In this document: piece after piece, positions 1 to 10,118 of the stretch | Position numbering within the stretch: position 1 is the stretch's first letter | How the letters are laid out: each line of letters opens with the position of its first letter | Origin: Microbacterium yannicii PS01 | Lineage (GTDB): Bacteria; Actinomycetota; Actinomycetes; Actinomycetales; Microbacteriaceae | Reading direction: 5' to 3' | Length of the DNA: 57,296 nt | NCBI RefSeq assembly: GCF_000304335.1 | Contig: NZ_CAJF01000028.1 | Location: 1-57,296, forward strand | The notes under the pieces: model-generated | Seen by the model: the letters and a program-made list of their open reading frames with translations, nothing else | What the model was told of the DNA's origin: nothing | Database searches by the model: none | Position numbers and translations under genes: made by a program

Positions 1-380
1 CCCCGACTATCCGAGCGACGCTGTCTCGCTCACCTCGAACGCTCCCGGCCAGTTCGCGGTCGACGACGAGCCCGAGGACGCCGCCGCCTCGTCCTCCGCC
101 GTCCGTGTGGCGACACTCGCGCCCGTCCGCGAAGGTGAGGTGCTGACCCCCCGCCGAGGTGGCGGTGTCGCTCGACAGCGCCGACGACGACGAGCTCGAT
201 GTCGCCCCCGAGACCCAGGCCGACGCGCCGGTGCCGCCTACGGTCGCGCCCCCACTGACACCCGTGACCACCATGCGCACCGGTGGCGTGCAGCGGTACG
301 GCGAAGCCGTGGTGCGTCAGATGCTCGGCGCGACGTTTCTGCGCGAGGAGCCCTACGAGCCGCCCACGAGGTTCAGCTAG
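1..380 (+). CDS. dnaX: DNA polymerase III subunit gamma/tau, C-terminal part, 5' truncated by the window and apparently frameshifted
   Basis: This is the tail of the clamp-loader subunit that organises the replicative polymerase. The last residues (RYGEAVVRQMLGATF ... EEPYEPPTRFS) are typical of the tau C-terminus in Microbacteriaceae, and recR follows 3 bp later as in other actinobacteria. The reading frame changes inside: bases 2-146 read sensibly in one frame (ending EGEVLT) and 153-380 in the next (starting AEVAVSLDSADDDE). A run of six C at 147-152 lies exactly at the junction, and removing one C restores a continuous acidic Pro/Ala-rich tail. Without correction the frame stays open to 994 as Arg-rich nonsense across recR. 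It could be a sequencing error, a real indel, or less likely recoding. Identity is inferred from the tail and the recR context, since the ATPase part lies outside the window. Confidence 0.8.
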
Positions 381-383
381 ACC

Positions 384-977
384 ATGTACGACGGCATCGT
401 CCAAGACCTGATCGACGAATTCGGCCGGCTTCCGGGCATCGGACCCAAGTCGGCGCAGCGGATCGCGTTCCACATCCTGCAGACCCCTGGCTTCGATGTC
501 TCGCATCTCGCCGAACTGCTGAGCGAGGTGCGCGAGAAGGTGCGCTTCTGCGAGGTGTGCGGCAACGTCACCGAGCAGGAGCGCTGCTCGATCTGCCGCG
601 ATCCGCGCCGCAACACCACCCTGATCTGCGTCGTCGAAGACGCCAAGGATGTCGCTGCGATCGAGCGGACCCGCGAGTTCCGCGGGCTCTACCACGTGCT
701 CGGCGGCGCCATCAGCCCCATCGCCGGCATCGGTCCCGACGATCTCCGGATCACGCAGCTGATGCAGCGCCTCGCCGACGGCACCGTGCAGGAGGTCATC
801 CTCGCCACGAATCCCAACCTCGAGGGCGAGGCGACGGCCACGTACCTGAGCCGCCTGCTGCACAGCCTCGAGATCTCGGTCACCCGTCTGGCCTCCGGTC
901 TGCCTGTCGGCGGCGACCTCGAGTACGCCGACGAGGTGACCCTCGGCCGCGCCTTCGAGGGCCGACGGTCGATCTGA
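384..977 (+). CDS. recR: recombination mediator protein RecR
   Basis: RecR acts with RecF/RecO to load RecA at single-strand gaps. The 197-aa product has the full family layout: an N-terminal helix-hairpin-helix ([15 protein letters not shown], about residues 16-30), a four-cysteine zinc site (C56, C59, C68, C71), a Toprim domain beginning at VVEDAKD (E85) and the C-terminal [19 protein letters not shown] signature. Length is normal. It starts 3 bp after the dnaX stop with no strong ribosome binding site, so translation is probably coupled to dnaX. The ybaB/ebfC gene often found between dnaX and recR in other bacteria is absent here. Confidence 0.97.
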   Translation: MYDGIVQDLIDEFGRLPGIGPKSAQRIAFHILQTPGFDVSHLAELLSEVREKVRFCEVCGNVTEQERCSICRDPRRNTTLICVVEDAKDVAAIERTREFRGLYHVLGGAISPIAGIGPDDLRITQLMQRLADGTVQEVILATNPNLEGEATATYLSRLLHSLEISVTRLASGLPVGGDLEYADEVTLGRAFEGRRSI

Positions 978-990
978 CGGACGCCGCGTC

Positions 991-1920
991 GTGAACCCCG
1001 TCCAGCGCTTCGATGCCCGTGCGTGGCTGCTCTTCGCCGCGATGGCCATCCTGTGGGGCATCCCGTACCTGTTCATCAAACAGGCGGTCGACTCGTACTC
1101 GCCGGCTGCGGTGGTGGCCGGCCGCACGCTTCTGGGCGGCCTGATCCTGCTCCCGTTCGCGCTGCGTCAGAAGGCGCTGCGCCCGGCGCTGCCGAAGATC
1201 GGCTGGATCCTCGCCTTCGGCGCGATCGAGATGGCCGGCCCGTTCCTGCTGCTCGGCCACGCCGAGCAGACGCTGCCCTCGGGCCTCACCGGGCTGCTGG
1301 TGGCGACCGTGCCGCTGTTCGCGGCGATCATCGCCCTCGGCGGCGGTGACCGGTCGGTGCTGAAGCCGTCGCGCGCCATCGGGCTGGTCATAGGGTTCGC
1401 GGGCGTCGCGATCATCGTCGCAGGCCCGGGCCTCGCGATCGAGGGCGGCGGGGGACTGGTCGCGGTCGGCGAGGTGCTCCTCGTGGCGCTTCTTTATGCC
1501 ATCGCACCGTTCGTGATCGCCACCAAGCTGCGCGACGTGCCGGCGCTCGGCACCATCACGCTGGCCCTCCTCGCCGTGGGGATCTTCTATCTGCCGATCG
1601 GCGCGCTCACCCAGCACGAGATGCCGACGCTCACGAGCACCATGGCGCTCGTGGCGCTGGCGGTGCTGTGCACCGCGGTGGCGTTCATCGTCTTCTTTGC
1701 GCTCATCGCGCGCGTGGGCCCCGTGCGGGCGCCGCTGTTCACCTACGTCAACCCGGTCGTGGCCATCGTCCTCGGTCTCATCGTGCTGGGAGAGCCGCTC
1801 ACCCTCGGGCTGCTCTTCGGCTTCCCGCTGGTCATCCTCGGCTGCTGGCTCGCCGCCACCGGCGGCACCCTCCGGGTGCGCAAGACCGAGAGCGACCTGC
1901 CGCCGGTCGCGCCGGGATAG
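991..1920 (+). CDS. EamA (DMT superfamily) transporter
   Basis: The 309-aa protein has about ten hydrophobic segments arranged as two EamA repeats, the second beginning near VGEVLLVALLYAIAPFV. The N-terminal WGIPYLFIKQAV motif and the late FTYVNPVVAIVLGLIVLGEPLT motif are family hallmarks. Such proteins export or exchange small metabolites, and the substrate cannot be read from sequence. The GTG start lies 13 bp after the recR stop, so the gene is probably carried on the dnaX-recR transcript. Confidence 0.9.
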   Translation: MNPVQRFDARAWLLFAAMAILWGIPYLFIKQAVDSYSPAAVVAGRTLLGGLILLPFALRQKALRPALPKIGWILAFGAIEMAGPFLLLGHAEQTLPSGLTGLLVATVPLFAAIIALGGGDRSVLKPSRAIGLVIGFAGVAIIVAGPGLAIEGGGGLVAVGEVLLVALLYAIAPFVIATKLRDVPALGTITLALLAVGIFYLPIGALTQHEMPTLTSTMALVALAVLCTAVAFIVFFALIARVGPVRAPLFTYVNPVVAIVLGLIVLGEPLTLGLLFGFPLVILGCWLAATGGTLRVRKTESDLPPVAPG

Positions 1921-1929
1921 CCCCCGACG

Positions 1930-2418
1930 TCAGCGCAGTACCTCGACGAGCACGATCCACGAGATGAGCAGTGCGGCGATCACGGCGATGATGCAGCCCA
2001 CCGCGAACCAGATCAGTCCGCTCGGCTGCTGAGCCACCAGCAAAGCGCCGCCGACGACATACGTGAGTGGAGCCGCGAAGCCGACTGCGGACTTTCCCCA
2101 CCGCAGCCGATTGGCCGGGTGCCGGTTGCGGTAGATCTGGCGGGCGGCCTGGAACGGGAAGACGCCCGCGGCGATCGCGAGAAGGATCATCGCGATGCCG
2201 TACGCCGAGGCATCCAGTCCGGGGATCAATCCCACCGCCGCGCCGCTCAGTGCCAGAACCAGGCCCGCGATCCCGGCCGCCAGGCGGGCCGTGAGGGATT
2301 CCGCCTTGATGATGTCGCTGATGTTGACACTCGCCGCGACGATCACCAGACCCGCAAGCGCGGCCGTCGCGCCGACCATCGCCACATTGAATTCCGACCA
2401 CGCCTCGATCAGCTCCAT
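1930..2418 (-). CDS. conserved membrane protein of unknown function
   Basis: A 162-aa protein with about five hydrophobic stretches (roughly residues 12-32, 45-68, 72-92, 112-130, 137-158) and a basic loop QIYRNRHPANRLRWGK in the middle. I do not recognise a named family. The ATG at 2418-2416 is preceded by TAGCAT (2430-2425) with a 6-base gap, so the message is probably leaderless, which supports this start. It converges on the EamA gene with only 9 bp between stops. No function is proposed. Confidence 0.75.
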   Translation of the reverse strand: MELIEAWSEFNVAMVGATAALAGLVIVAASVNISDIIKAESLTARLAAGIAGLVLALSGAAVGLIPGLDASAYGIAMILLAIAAGVFPFQAARQIYRNRHPANRLRWGKSAVGFAAPLTYVVGGALLVAQQPSGLIWFAVGCIIAVIAALLISWIVLVEVLR

Positions 2419-2620
2419 GGTCGGATGCTAGCGGGACAGCGTCGCGCCGAGCACACGCTCGGATCGGCAGGAGCGGGCCGCGCCGGCGACACGCGGGTCC
2501 CGGATGCCGCGGCCGTGTGTCGCCTCTGAGCGCCGTACCTGCGGATCCAAGACTGTGCGGCGGGGGATCGCGCGACCGCTCCCGCTCTGTCACATGGCCG
2601 TGGCCGCATAAGCGCGTCCG

Positions 2621-2722
2621 TAAGATGGATCCCTGGGTGAGCGTGCAAGCCATCGTCCGGCATCCGTTCGTCCATCCACCACTTACGCGTGCCGCGTGTG
2701 CGGCACCTCCGGGAGTCTGATC
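2621..2722 (+). promoter_or_regulatory. lysC promoter candidate and leader with hairpin
   Basis: TAAGAT at 2621-2626 is the best -10 element upstream of lysC and would give a leader of about 90 nt. The leader ends in a perfect 7-bp stem (arms 2689-2695 and 2700-2706, loop GTGT) placed just before the GGGAG ribosome binding site at 2711-2715. There is no lysine riboswitch: the leader is too short and lacks that aptamer's conserved blocks. The rest of 2431-2620 shows nothing I can name. Confidence 0.35.
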
Positions 2723-4009
2723 GTGGCGCTGATCGTCCAGAAGTACGGCGGGTCGTCGGTCGCGGATGCCGAGAGCATCAAGCGGGTCGCGAAGCGCATC
2801 GTCGACACGCGCCGAGCGGGCCACGACGTGGTCGTCGCGGTGAGCGCGATGGGCGACACCACGGATGAGCTGCTCGACCTCGCATCGCAGGTCGCCCCCA
2901 TCCCCGCACCGCGCGAGCTCGACATGCTGCTCTCGAGCGGCGAGCGCATCTCGATGGCCCTCCTCGCGATGGCGATCCACTCGATGGGCTTCGAGGCGCG
3001 GTCGTTCACCGGCAGCCAGGCCGGCATGATCACGACCGCCGATCACGGCTCGGCGCGCATCGTCGACGTGACGCCGGTGCGGCTGCGCGAGGCGCTCGAC
3101 GAAGGCGCGATCGTCATCGTCGCCGGCTTCCAGGGCTTCAACCGCGACACCCGTGACATCACCACGCTGGGTCGTGGCGGCTCCGACACGACCGCTGTCG
3201 CGCTGGCGGCGGCGCTGGACGCCGACGTGTGCGAGATCTACAGCGACGTCGACGGGATCTTCACCGCCGACCCGCGCGTCGTGCCCAAGGCCCGCAAGCT
3301 GAGTGTCGTCTCGGCGGAGGAGATGCTCGAGCTCGCTGCCAACGGCGCCAAGGTGCTGTACATCCGCGCGGTCGAGTACGCGCGTCGGCACGGCGTGCTG
3401 ATCCACGCCCGCTCCACGTTCAGCTCGGGCGTGGGGACCTATGTACTCGGCCCGGGGATGAGCATCCCCGATGGCCAAGAGGGAGAAGAGATGGAAGAGC
3501 CGATCGTCGCCGGCGTCGCCACCGACCTGGGGCAGGCCAAGATCACCGTCACCGGCGTGCCCGACGTGCCGGGCAAGGCGGCCGAGATCTTCAAGGTCGT
3601 CGCGAAGTCCGGAGCCAATGTCGACATGATCGTGCAGAACGTGTCGGCGGCGACCACGGGCCGCACCGACATCTCCTTCACGGTCCCCAAGACCGACGCC
3701 GCGGTGGCGCTGAAGGCGCTCGCGGGGGACCAGGCCGAGATCGGCTTCGAGAATCTCGTCCACGACGATCAGATCGGCAAGCTGTCGGTGGTCGGCGCGG
3801 GCATGCGCACGCACTCCGGAGTCTCGGCCACCCTTTTCGAGGCGCTGAGCGTCTCGGGGGTCAACATCGAGATGATCTCGACATCCGAGATCCGCATCTC
3901 GGTGGTGGTGCGCGGTGACGATCTCGCCGAAGCCGCACGCGTGGTGCACCGGGCGTACGGACTCGACGGCGACGACGACGCCACCGTCTACGCCGGCACC
4001 GGCCGCTGA
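2723..4009 (+). CDS. lysC: aspartate kinase, alpha subunit
   Basis: Catalyses phosphorylation of L-aspartate, the entry step to lysine, threonine, methionine and diaminopimelate. The GTG at 2723 with GGGAG seven bases upstream gives a 428-aa protein starting [13 protein letters not shown], which matches the family N-terminus (the K[FY]GG motif begins at K7). The longer frame to 2696 is unlikely. Residues 1-245 form the kinase domain, and two ACT domains follow. The second half starts at Met257, where a separate beta subunit is probably initiated. Ser308 lies where the feedback-control serine of Corynebacterium LysC falls (QNVS motif), so lysine/threonine inhibition is likely retained. asd lies 111 bp downstream. 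Confidence 0.96.
   Translation: MALIVQKYGGSSVADAESIKRVAKRIVDTRRAGHDVVVAVSAMGDTTDELLDLASQVAPIPAPRELDMLLSSGERISMALLAMAIHSMGFEARSFTGSQAGMITTADHGSARIVDVTPVRLREALDEGAIVIVAGFQGFNRDTRDITTLGRGGSDTTAVALAAALDADVCEIYSDVDGIFTADPRVVPKARKLSVVSAEEMLELAANGAKVLYIRAVEYARRHGVLIHARSTFSSGVGTYVLGPGMSIPDGQEGEEMEEPIVAGVATDLGQAKITVTGVPDVPGKAAEIFKVVAKSGANVDMIVQNVSAATTGRTDISFTVPKTDAAVALKALAGDQAEIGFENLVHDDQIGKLSVVGAGMRTHSGVSATLFEALSVSGVNIEMISTSEIRISVVVRGDDLAEAARVVHRAYGLDGDDDATVYAGTGR
3491..4009 (+). CDS. aspartate kinase beta subunit from an internal start (nested in lysC)
   Basis: ATG 3491 is in frame with lysC and is preceded by a purine-rich, strong ribosome binding site (AGAGGGAGAAGAG, 3478-3490). It would give a 172-aa protein made only of the two ACT domains. 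The lysC-alpha/beta nested arrangement is established for Corynebacterium and Bacillus aspartokinase II, where alpha2beta2 enzyme is formed and the beta chain has nearly the same length. Internal initiation here is inferred from the ribosome binding site and position, not proven. Confidence 0.6.
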   Translation: MEEPIVAGVATDLGQAKITVTGVPDVPGKAAEIFKVVAKSGANVDMIVQNVSAATTGRTDISFTVPKTDAAVALKALAGDQAEIGFENLVHDDQIGKLSVVGAGMRTHSGVSATLFEALSVSGVNIEMISTSEIRISVVVRGDDLAEAARVVHRAYGLDGDDDATVYAGTGR

Positions 4010-4111
4010 ACTCCTGCTCCGGGCCGTAACGCGGACCGGACCATCGCGCGGCGACGGTAGAATCGGGCAAAACGTGCGTCCGACGGTGCCCGCGCGTCCG
4101 CTCCACGCTGA

Positions 4112-5191
<1,080 letters not shown>

Positions 5192-5279
5192 GCTCGCCGC
5201 CCGCTTTCTCGTCGGGCAAGAAACCTGAGACTTTCGGCTCTGTCGAGGGCTGCCGGTCGGGGGTACTTTGCGGCACGAA

Positions 5280-5292
5280 TAGAATCGACTGG
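5280..5292 (+). promoter_or_regulatory. leaderless -10 element of mqo
   Basis: TAGAAT (5280-5285) is followed by six bases and then the GTG start. This spacing places the transcription start at or next to the start codon. Confidence 0.6.
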
Positions 5293-6815
5293 TGACCGAA
5301 ACGCCCTCCGACGCCCTGCCCCATCCCGACGACAGCGATCTGCCCAGCGGCACGGTGGACGTTCTCCTCATCGGCGGCGGGATCATGAGCGCGACGCTCG
5401 GCACGCTGCTCCAGGAGCTGCAGCCCGATCTGAAGATCGCGGTCTTCGAGCGACTGAGCGACGTCGCGCTGGAGAGCTCGAACGCCTGGAACAACGCCGG
5501 CACCGGCCACGCCGCCCTGTGCGAGCTGAACTACACCCCGGAGGGCAAGGACGGCGTCGTCGACGCCACGAAGGCGATCTCGATCAACGAGCAGTTCCAG
5601 CAGAGCCGTCAGCTGTGGTCGTCGCTCGTGGAGAAGGGCGTCCTCGACGCCCCGTCCACGTTCATCAACTCCACGCCGCACATGACGTTCGTCCGTGGTG
5701 AGAAGGATGTCGCCTTCCTCAAGAAGCGCTACGAGGCGTTGAAGGACCAGCCGCTGTTCGCGGGCATCCAGTACAGCGAAGACTCGCGCGTGATCAATCA
5801 GTGGGCTCCGCTTCTCATGAAGAAGCGCCGCAGGGGAGAGCCCTTCGCGGCGACCCGGGTGCCGGCGGGCACCGACGTCGACTTCGGCGCGCTGACGCGT
5901 CAGCTGTTCGCCCACCTCGCCGAGAACGGCGCCGATGTGCGCACGAACACCGAGGTTCGTCGCCTGAAACGCCTTGAGGACGGCTCCTGGCGTGTCCGGT
6001 ACCGCCGGACGATCGGCCGCTCGCCGGGCGAGATCCGCGCGAAGTTCGTGTTCGTCGGCGCCGGCGGGTGGGCGCTGAAGCTGCTGCAGCGCTCGGGCAT
6101 CCCCGAGATCTCGGGTTACGGCGTGTTCCCGATCGGCGGGCAGTTCCTCAAGACCTCCAATCCAGCGGTCGTCGCTCAGCACAAGGCGAAGGTGTACTCG
6201 CAGGCGTCGGTCGGGGCTCCGCCCATGTCGGTGCCGCATCTGGACACCCGCGTCGTCGACGGCGAGGCATCCCTGCTGTTCGGCCCGTTCGCCACGTTCA
6301 GTCCCAAGTTCCTCAAGAACGGCTCGATGCTCGATCTCGTGACGCAGGTCCGTGCGCACAATCTGGGTCCGATGCTGAAAGTCGCCGTCGACAACCCGAG
6401 TCTCATCACCTACCTGGTGGGTGAGCTGCTGAAGAACCACAAGAAGAAGGTCGACAGCCTGCGCATGTTCGTGCCGACCGCGAAGGACGAGGACTGGGAG
6501 CTCATCCAGGCCGGCCAGCGCGCACAGGTCATGAAGAAGGACCCCAAGAAGGGTGGCATCCTGCAGTTCGGCACCGAGGTGGTCACCGGCGCCGACGGCA
6601 CGATCGCCGGTCTGCTGGGTGCATCGCCCGGGGCGTCGACGGCCGCGTCGATCATGCTCGGCCTGCTGAAGACGTGCTTCCCCGACCGCATCGAGTCGTG
6701 GGAGCCGCGCCTGCGCGAGCTGATCCCGAGCTACGGCGAGACGCTGAACCCGCGCCCCGAGGTGGCGCAGGACGTGCTCACCGAGACCGCGGAGACCCTC
6801 GCCCTCACGGCTTAG
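5292..6815 (+). CDS. mqo: malate:quinone oxidoreductase
   Basis: Membrane-associated FAD enzyme that oxidises malate to oxaloacetate and passes electrons to menaquinone; it replaces or complements malate dehydrogenase. The 507-aa protein has the N-terminal FAD dinucleotide motif LLIGGGIMSATLG and the family block ESSNAWNNAGTGHAALCELNY. Later blocks include GQFLKTSNP and the C-terminal GLLGASPGASTAASIML. Length is typical for Mqo. The GTG start has no ribosome binding site but is preceded by a -10 at leaderless spacing. Confidence 0.97.
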   Translation: MTETPSDALPHPDDSDLPSGTVDVLLIGGGIMSATLGTLLQELQPDLKIAVFERLSDVALESSNAWNNAGTGHAALCELNYTPEGKDGVVDATKAISINEQFQQSRQLWSSLVEKGVLDAPSTFINSTPHMTFVRGEKDVAFLKKRYEALKDQPLFAGIQYSEDSRVINQWAPLLMKKRRRGEPFAATRVPAGTDVDFGALTRQLFAHLAENGADVRTNTEVRRLKRLEDGSWRVRYRRTIGRSPGEIRAKFVFVGAGGWALKLLQRSGIPEISGYGVFPIGGQFLKTSNPAVVAQHKAKVYSQASVGAPPMSVPHLDTRVVDGEASLLFGPFATFSPKFLKNGSMLDLVTQVRAHNLGPMLKVAVDNPSLITYLVGELLKNHKKKVDSLRMFVPTAKDEDWELIQAGQRAQVMKKDPKKGGILQFGTEVVTGADGTIAGLLGASPGASTAASIMLGLLKTCFPDRIESWEPRLRELIPSYGETLNPRPEVAQDVLTETAETLALTA

Positions 6816-6835
6816 GCGCAGACGGGCTGCCGTTC

Positions 6836-7273
6836 GTGAGACTGTGGTCGCTGCATCCGTCGATCCTTGATCGTGCCGCTCTCGTCGCGTGCTGGCGCGA
6901 AGGGCTCCTGGCGCAGCGGGTGCTCACCGGAACGACGCGCGGGTACACCAAGCATCCTCAGCTGGAGCGCTTCCGAGCCTCGACAGAGCCGCTCGACGCG
7001 GTCGGTCATTACCTGATGAGCCTGCGCGCCGAAGCGGTGCGGCGCGGGTACGCCTTCGACGCGACGCGCGTGATGAGACCGGATGCCGCGGCCCCCGGCA
7101 TCCCCGTCACCACCGGTCAGCTCGCCTTCGAGCTGGAGCACCTGCGGGCCAAAGTCGGTGTGCGCGATCCCGGCTGGCTGCCGCGGCTGCCGACACTCGC
7201 CACGGCCTCGCCGAGTCTGCTCGAAGTGCCGGGCGCGGTCGAGTCGTGGGAGCGCGCCACTCCGGCCCCCTAG
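6836..7273 (+). CDS. pyrimidine dimer DNA glycosylase family protein (Pyr_excise-like)
   Basis: A 145-aa protein starting MRLWSLHPSILDR and containing REGLLAQRVLTGTTRGYTKHPQLERF, which I recognise as the bacterial Pyr_excise family related in name to T4 endonuclease V. The predicted role is recognition or excision of damaged pyrimidines. The T4 enzyme uses an N-terminal Thr as nucleophile. Here residue 2 is Arg, so glycosylase chemistry is uncertain. The GTG 6836 start is chosen because the family N-terminus begins there; the frame extends upstream into mqo. It sits 20 bp after mqo and may be co-transcribed. Confidence 0.75.
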   Translation: MRLWSLHPSILDRAALVACWREGLLAQRVLTGTTRGYTKHPQLERFRASTEPLDAVGHYLMSLRAEAVRRGYAFDATRVMRPDAAAPGIPVTTGQLAFELEHLRAKVGVRDPGWLPRLPTLATASPSLLEVPGAVESWERATPAP

Positions 7274-7283
7274 GGTGGGGGCA
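7271..7283 (+). promoter_or_regulatory. leaderless -10 element of the DUF2207 gene
   Basis: TAGGGT (7271-7276), six bases, then ATG 7283. The hexamer overlaps the stop codon of the upstream gene (TAG, 7271-7273). Confidence 0.55.
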
Positions 7284-9337
7284 TGCGGGCTCGGCTCTCC
7301 TGGCGCACGTGGGCGGTCGTGGCCGCTCTGATCGTCGCCGTCACGGTGGGCGGCGCCGTGGCCGTCTCGCGCAGCGCGGGTCCGGCGGGCGGAGTCTCAT
7401 CGCCCGGGATCGCCGCGCGCGACGACGCATGGGGTGCCGCGGCGGCCCTGGGAGCCGTGGGGTCCGTCGACGACTTCTCGTACGACTCCTTCGAGGCGGA
7501 GTACTGGCTCGGGCGCGGCCCGGGTGGCCGGAGCGAGCTCTTCACGACCGAGACGCTCGTCGCGCGATTCCCCGAGTCCGATCAGAACAGGGGCATCGTG
7601 CGGTGGCTGCCGAAGGCGGATTCGGGCATCGCGCACGACACGAGGGTCGTCAGCGTCACCGACGCCGGGGGAGCTCCCATTCCGTGGTGGACCGAGGAGG
7701 ACGACGAATTCGTCTACGTGCTCACCGGTGACGACAGCTACGTCCGCGGCCGCCAGACCTACGTGATCTCCTACACGATGAGCGATGTCGTACTGCGCTA
7801 CGACGACACGGGCGCCGACGAGTTCTACTGGGACACCGTGGGCACCGACCACGCGCAGCCGTTCGGTGAGGTCCGCGCGAACGTCCGGGTGCTCGGTGAC
7901 GCGGCAGACGGCATCCTGGCCGACCGGGTGTTCTGCTACACCGGCCCGGCGGGATCCACCGAGCGCTGCGATATCCGGGAGGTTGCCGCGGACGGCCCGC
8001 CCGACGACGTCCTTGCGTGGGCGCTCAGTCGTGGGATCACCGGGGCTGCTGAGAGGCAGCTCGCGTTCGCGGCCGCCGATTCTGGCCTCGGCGCCGACGA
8101 GAACGTCACCGTCGCTCTCGGGTTCGTCCCGGGCACCTTCGCCGCCCTCACGCCTCCGCCCCCGCCCCCGTACCCATGGTGGGAGTGGATCCTGCCGGTG
8201 CTCGGACTGGTGGCCGGTGTCGGCGGTTCCGTCTTCCTGCTCGTCGCGAGGACGTTGCTGCGGCGCAACCCCGACCGCTCACCCGTCATCGTGCAGTACA
8301 GTCCACCCGTGGACGAGTCGCCGACGCTGTCGGCCGGTGTCCTCGGCGTGCCCGCGAAGGCCCTCGCCGCGCACGTCGTGGACCTGGCGGTGAGGGACAG
8401 AGTCGAGATCACGGCGACGGGGAAGCGTGCCGACGCCGACGACTTCGCCGTCGTGCTCCGCGACGAGTCAGGGCTGGAGCACGATGACCGGCGGATCGTC
8501 ACGACTCTGTTCGGGAAGGATGCCGCACCCGGGGACCGCGTGGACCTCGGAGTCTTCGCGAAGAAGCCCCCGATTCGCGCCGTGACCTACGTCCGCCGCA
8601 TCGAAGACTCCGCGGTTGACCGCGGCTACCGCAGCAAGACGCCGCAGTGGGTCGGCAGCGTCCGCGGCCTGATGCAGTTCGGCGGGTTCGCCGTCGCGAT
8701 CCTGCTGACCTTCTTCGTCGACGCCATGCCGTCCGTCCTGTCCGATCTGGACGCACTCGGCGGGTGGATCTACGCCCTCGCCATCGTGAGCGCCTTCGGC
8801 GCCTTCATCGTGCTGCCGTTCGTCAGGCTGCCCCGCACGACCCTCACGCTCGCCGGTGGAGTGCACCTCACCTACCTCCACGGCATCCGCGAGTATCTCT
8901 CTCTCGCCGAGGAGGAGCGCCTGCGCGTCGCCCAGGGACCACGGTCGGCCGACCTCGTGTCGGCCGGGCGCCGGCCTTTCGGAGACCAGCCGAACGCTCC
9001 CGGCGCCGACGTCGTCAATCTCTACGAGAGACTCCTGCCCTACGCGGTGCTGCTCGGCATGCAGCAGGCGTGGGTCGCGGTCATCCGCGCGGCGCAGCCG
9101 GCCGCCGAGGCGGGCCTGCCGGCAGCGAGGCTCGCGCTGTTCGACTCGGTGACGTCGGATTCCCTGTCCGAGGCGTCCTCGTCGATCGGTCGGCTCGCCG
9201 TGACCCCCGTGTCGCGGGGAAGCTCGTCGAACTCGTCCGGCTCCTCGTTCTCGAGCAGCTGGTCGTCGTCGGGCGGCTCCTCCGGCGGCGGGTTCTCTGG
9301 GGGCGGTGGCGGCGGAGGCGGATTCGGCGGCCGCTGA
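7283..9337 (+). CDS. DUF2207 domain-containing membrane protein
   Basis: A 684-aa protein with an N-terminal signal anchor (about residues 9-30), a large extracytoplasmic beta-rich part with DUF2207-like features, and a transmembrane helix after a proline-rich stretch ([19 protein letters not shown], about 300-320). A cytoplasmic segment and two further helices (about 465-505) follow. It ends in a Ser-rich then Gly-rich tail ([17 protein letters not shown]), which is typical of DUF2207 proteins. Function of the family is unknown; a role at the envelope is inferred from topology only. It has its own leaderless promoter. Confidence 0.85.
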   Translation: MRARLSWRTWAVVAALIVAVTVGGAVAVSRSAGPAGGVSSPGIAARDDAWGAAAALGAVGSVDDFSYDSFEAEYWLGRGPGGRSELFTTETLVARFPESDQNRGIVRWLPKADSGIAHDTRVVSVTDAGGAPIPWWTEEDDEFVYVLTGDDSYVRGRQTYVISYTMSDVVLRYDDTGADEFYWDTVGTDHAQPFGEVRANVRVLGDAADGILADRVFCYTGPAGSTERCDIREVAADGPPDDVLAWALSRGITGAAERQLAFAAADSGLGADENVTVALGFVPGTFAALTPPPPPPYPWWEWILPVLGLVAGVGGSVFLLVARTLLRRNPDRSPVIVQYSPPVDESPTLSAGVLGVPAKALAAHVVDLAVRDRVEITATGKRADADDFAVVLRDESGLEHDDRRIVTTLFGKDAAPGDRVDLGVFAKKPPIRAVTYVRRIEDSAVDRGYRSKTPQWVGSVRGLMQFGGFAVAILLTFFVDAMPSVLSDLDALGGWIYALAIVSAFGAFIVLPFVRLPRTTLTLAGGVHLTYLHGIREYLSLAEEERLRVAQGPRSADLVSAGRRPFGDQPNAPGADVVNLYERLLPYAVLLGMQQAWVAVIRAAQPAAEAGLPAARLALFDSVTSDSLSEASSSIGRLAVTPVSRGSSSNSSGSSFSSSWSSSGGSSGGGFSGGGGGGGGFGGR

Positions 9338-9380
9338 TCGGGGGAGGGCCGGGAGCGGAAGCGCATGACCGCTCACGCAC

Positions 9381-9393
9381 TACGCTCGATCCG
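9381..9393 (+). promoter_or_regulatory. leaderless -10 element of tdk
   Basis: TACGCT at 9381-9386 with a six-base gap to GTG 9393. Confidence 0.55.
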
Positions 9394-10040
9394 TGGCCAA
9401 GCTCTACTTCCGCTACGGGGCGATGAACTCCGGAAAGTCGACGTCCCTCCTTCAGGCCGCGTACAACTACGAGGAGCGCGGGCAGCATGTGCTGCTGGCC
9501 AAGCCGGCGATCGACACGAAAGGCGCGGGACGCATCGACAGCCGTCTCGGAATGTCGCGTGATGTCGACTTCCTGATCGGTCCCGATGACGATCTTCGCG
9601 CCCTGTTCGCAGAGCATCGCGCACGCGTGAAGCGGGATGCCGCGACCACCCTCGTGCCGGAGTCGGACGAGCACGAGGTCGACGTCGCCTGCCTCCTGAT
9701 CGACGAGGCGCAGTTCCTCACCAGCGAGCAGGTCGACGACCTCTTGCGCATCGTGGTGCTGGACGGCGTTCCGGTCCTCGCCTACGGCATCCGCACCGAC
9801 TTCCAGACCCAGGCGTTTCCCGGATCGGCGCGCCTGATGGAGCTCGCCCACTCCCTCGAGGAGCTCAAGACCATCTGCCGGTGCGGCCGCAAGGCGCTCT
9901 TCAACGCGCGGCTGGTGGGCGGGCGGTTCGTCTTCGAGGGCGACCAGGTGGCGATCGACGAGCTCAGCAGCGACCGCGTGACGTACGAGTCGCTGTGCGC
10001 AGAGGACTACCTGCGCGAATCGGGTGGGCGCCTGCGCTGA
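9393..10040 (+). CDS. tdk: thymidine kinase
   Basis: Type II thymidine kinase that salvages thymidine to dTMP. The 215-aa protein has the P-loop GAMNSGKST near the N-terminus, the Mg-binding LLIDEAQFL block, and the lasso-domain zinc cysteines CRCG, although the distal Cys pair seen in some family members is not apparent in the C-terminus. The GTG start at 9393 follows TACGCT (9381-9386) by six bases, so a leaderless message is likely. The gene is flanked by unrelated genes and is probably monocistronic. Confidence 0.95.
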   Translation: MAKLYFRYGAMNSGKSTSLLQAAYNYEERGQHVLLAKPAIDTKGAGRIDSRLGMSRDVDFLIGPDDDLRALFAEHRARVKRDAATTLVPESDEHEVDVACLLIDEAQFLTSEQVDDLLRIVVLDGVPVLAYGIRTDFQTQAFPGSARLMELAHSLEELKTICRCGRKALFNARLVGGRFVFEGDQVAIDELSSDRVTYESLCAEDYLRESGGRLR

Positions 10041-10105
10041 CCTCTCCGGTCAGCGGGGGTCACCTCGGTGGCCCGTCATGCGTCATGACCGACACGCGCT
10101 CGTTC

Positions 10106-10118
10106 TAGGCTGGAGTCA
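10106..10118 (+). promoter_or_regulatory. leaderless -10 element of galE
   Basis: TAGGCT at 10106-10111 with a six-base gap to ATG 10118. The gap contains GGAG, so a very short leader using it as a ribosome binding site cannot be excluded. Confidence 0.5.

Noticed and set aside
107..994. Long + strand ORF over recR
   Set aside because: It is the uncorrected dnaX frame; its translation over recR is Arg-rich and low-complexity.
2621..2722. Lysine riboswitch before lysC
   Set aside because: Leader of about 90 nt is far too short and has no lysine-aptamer core.
9280..9337. Misassembled Gly repeat in the DUF2207 gene
   Set aside because: A Gly/Ser-rich tail is normal for the family and the frame is intact.
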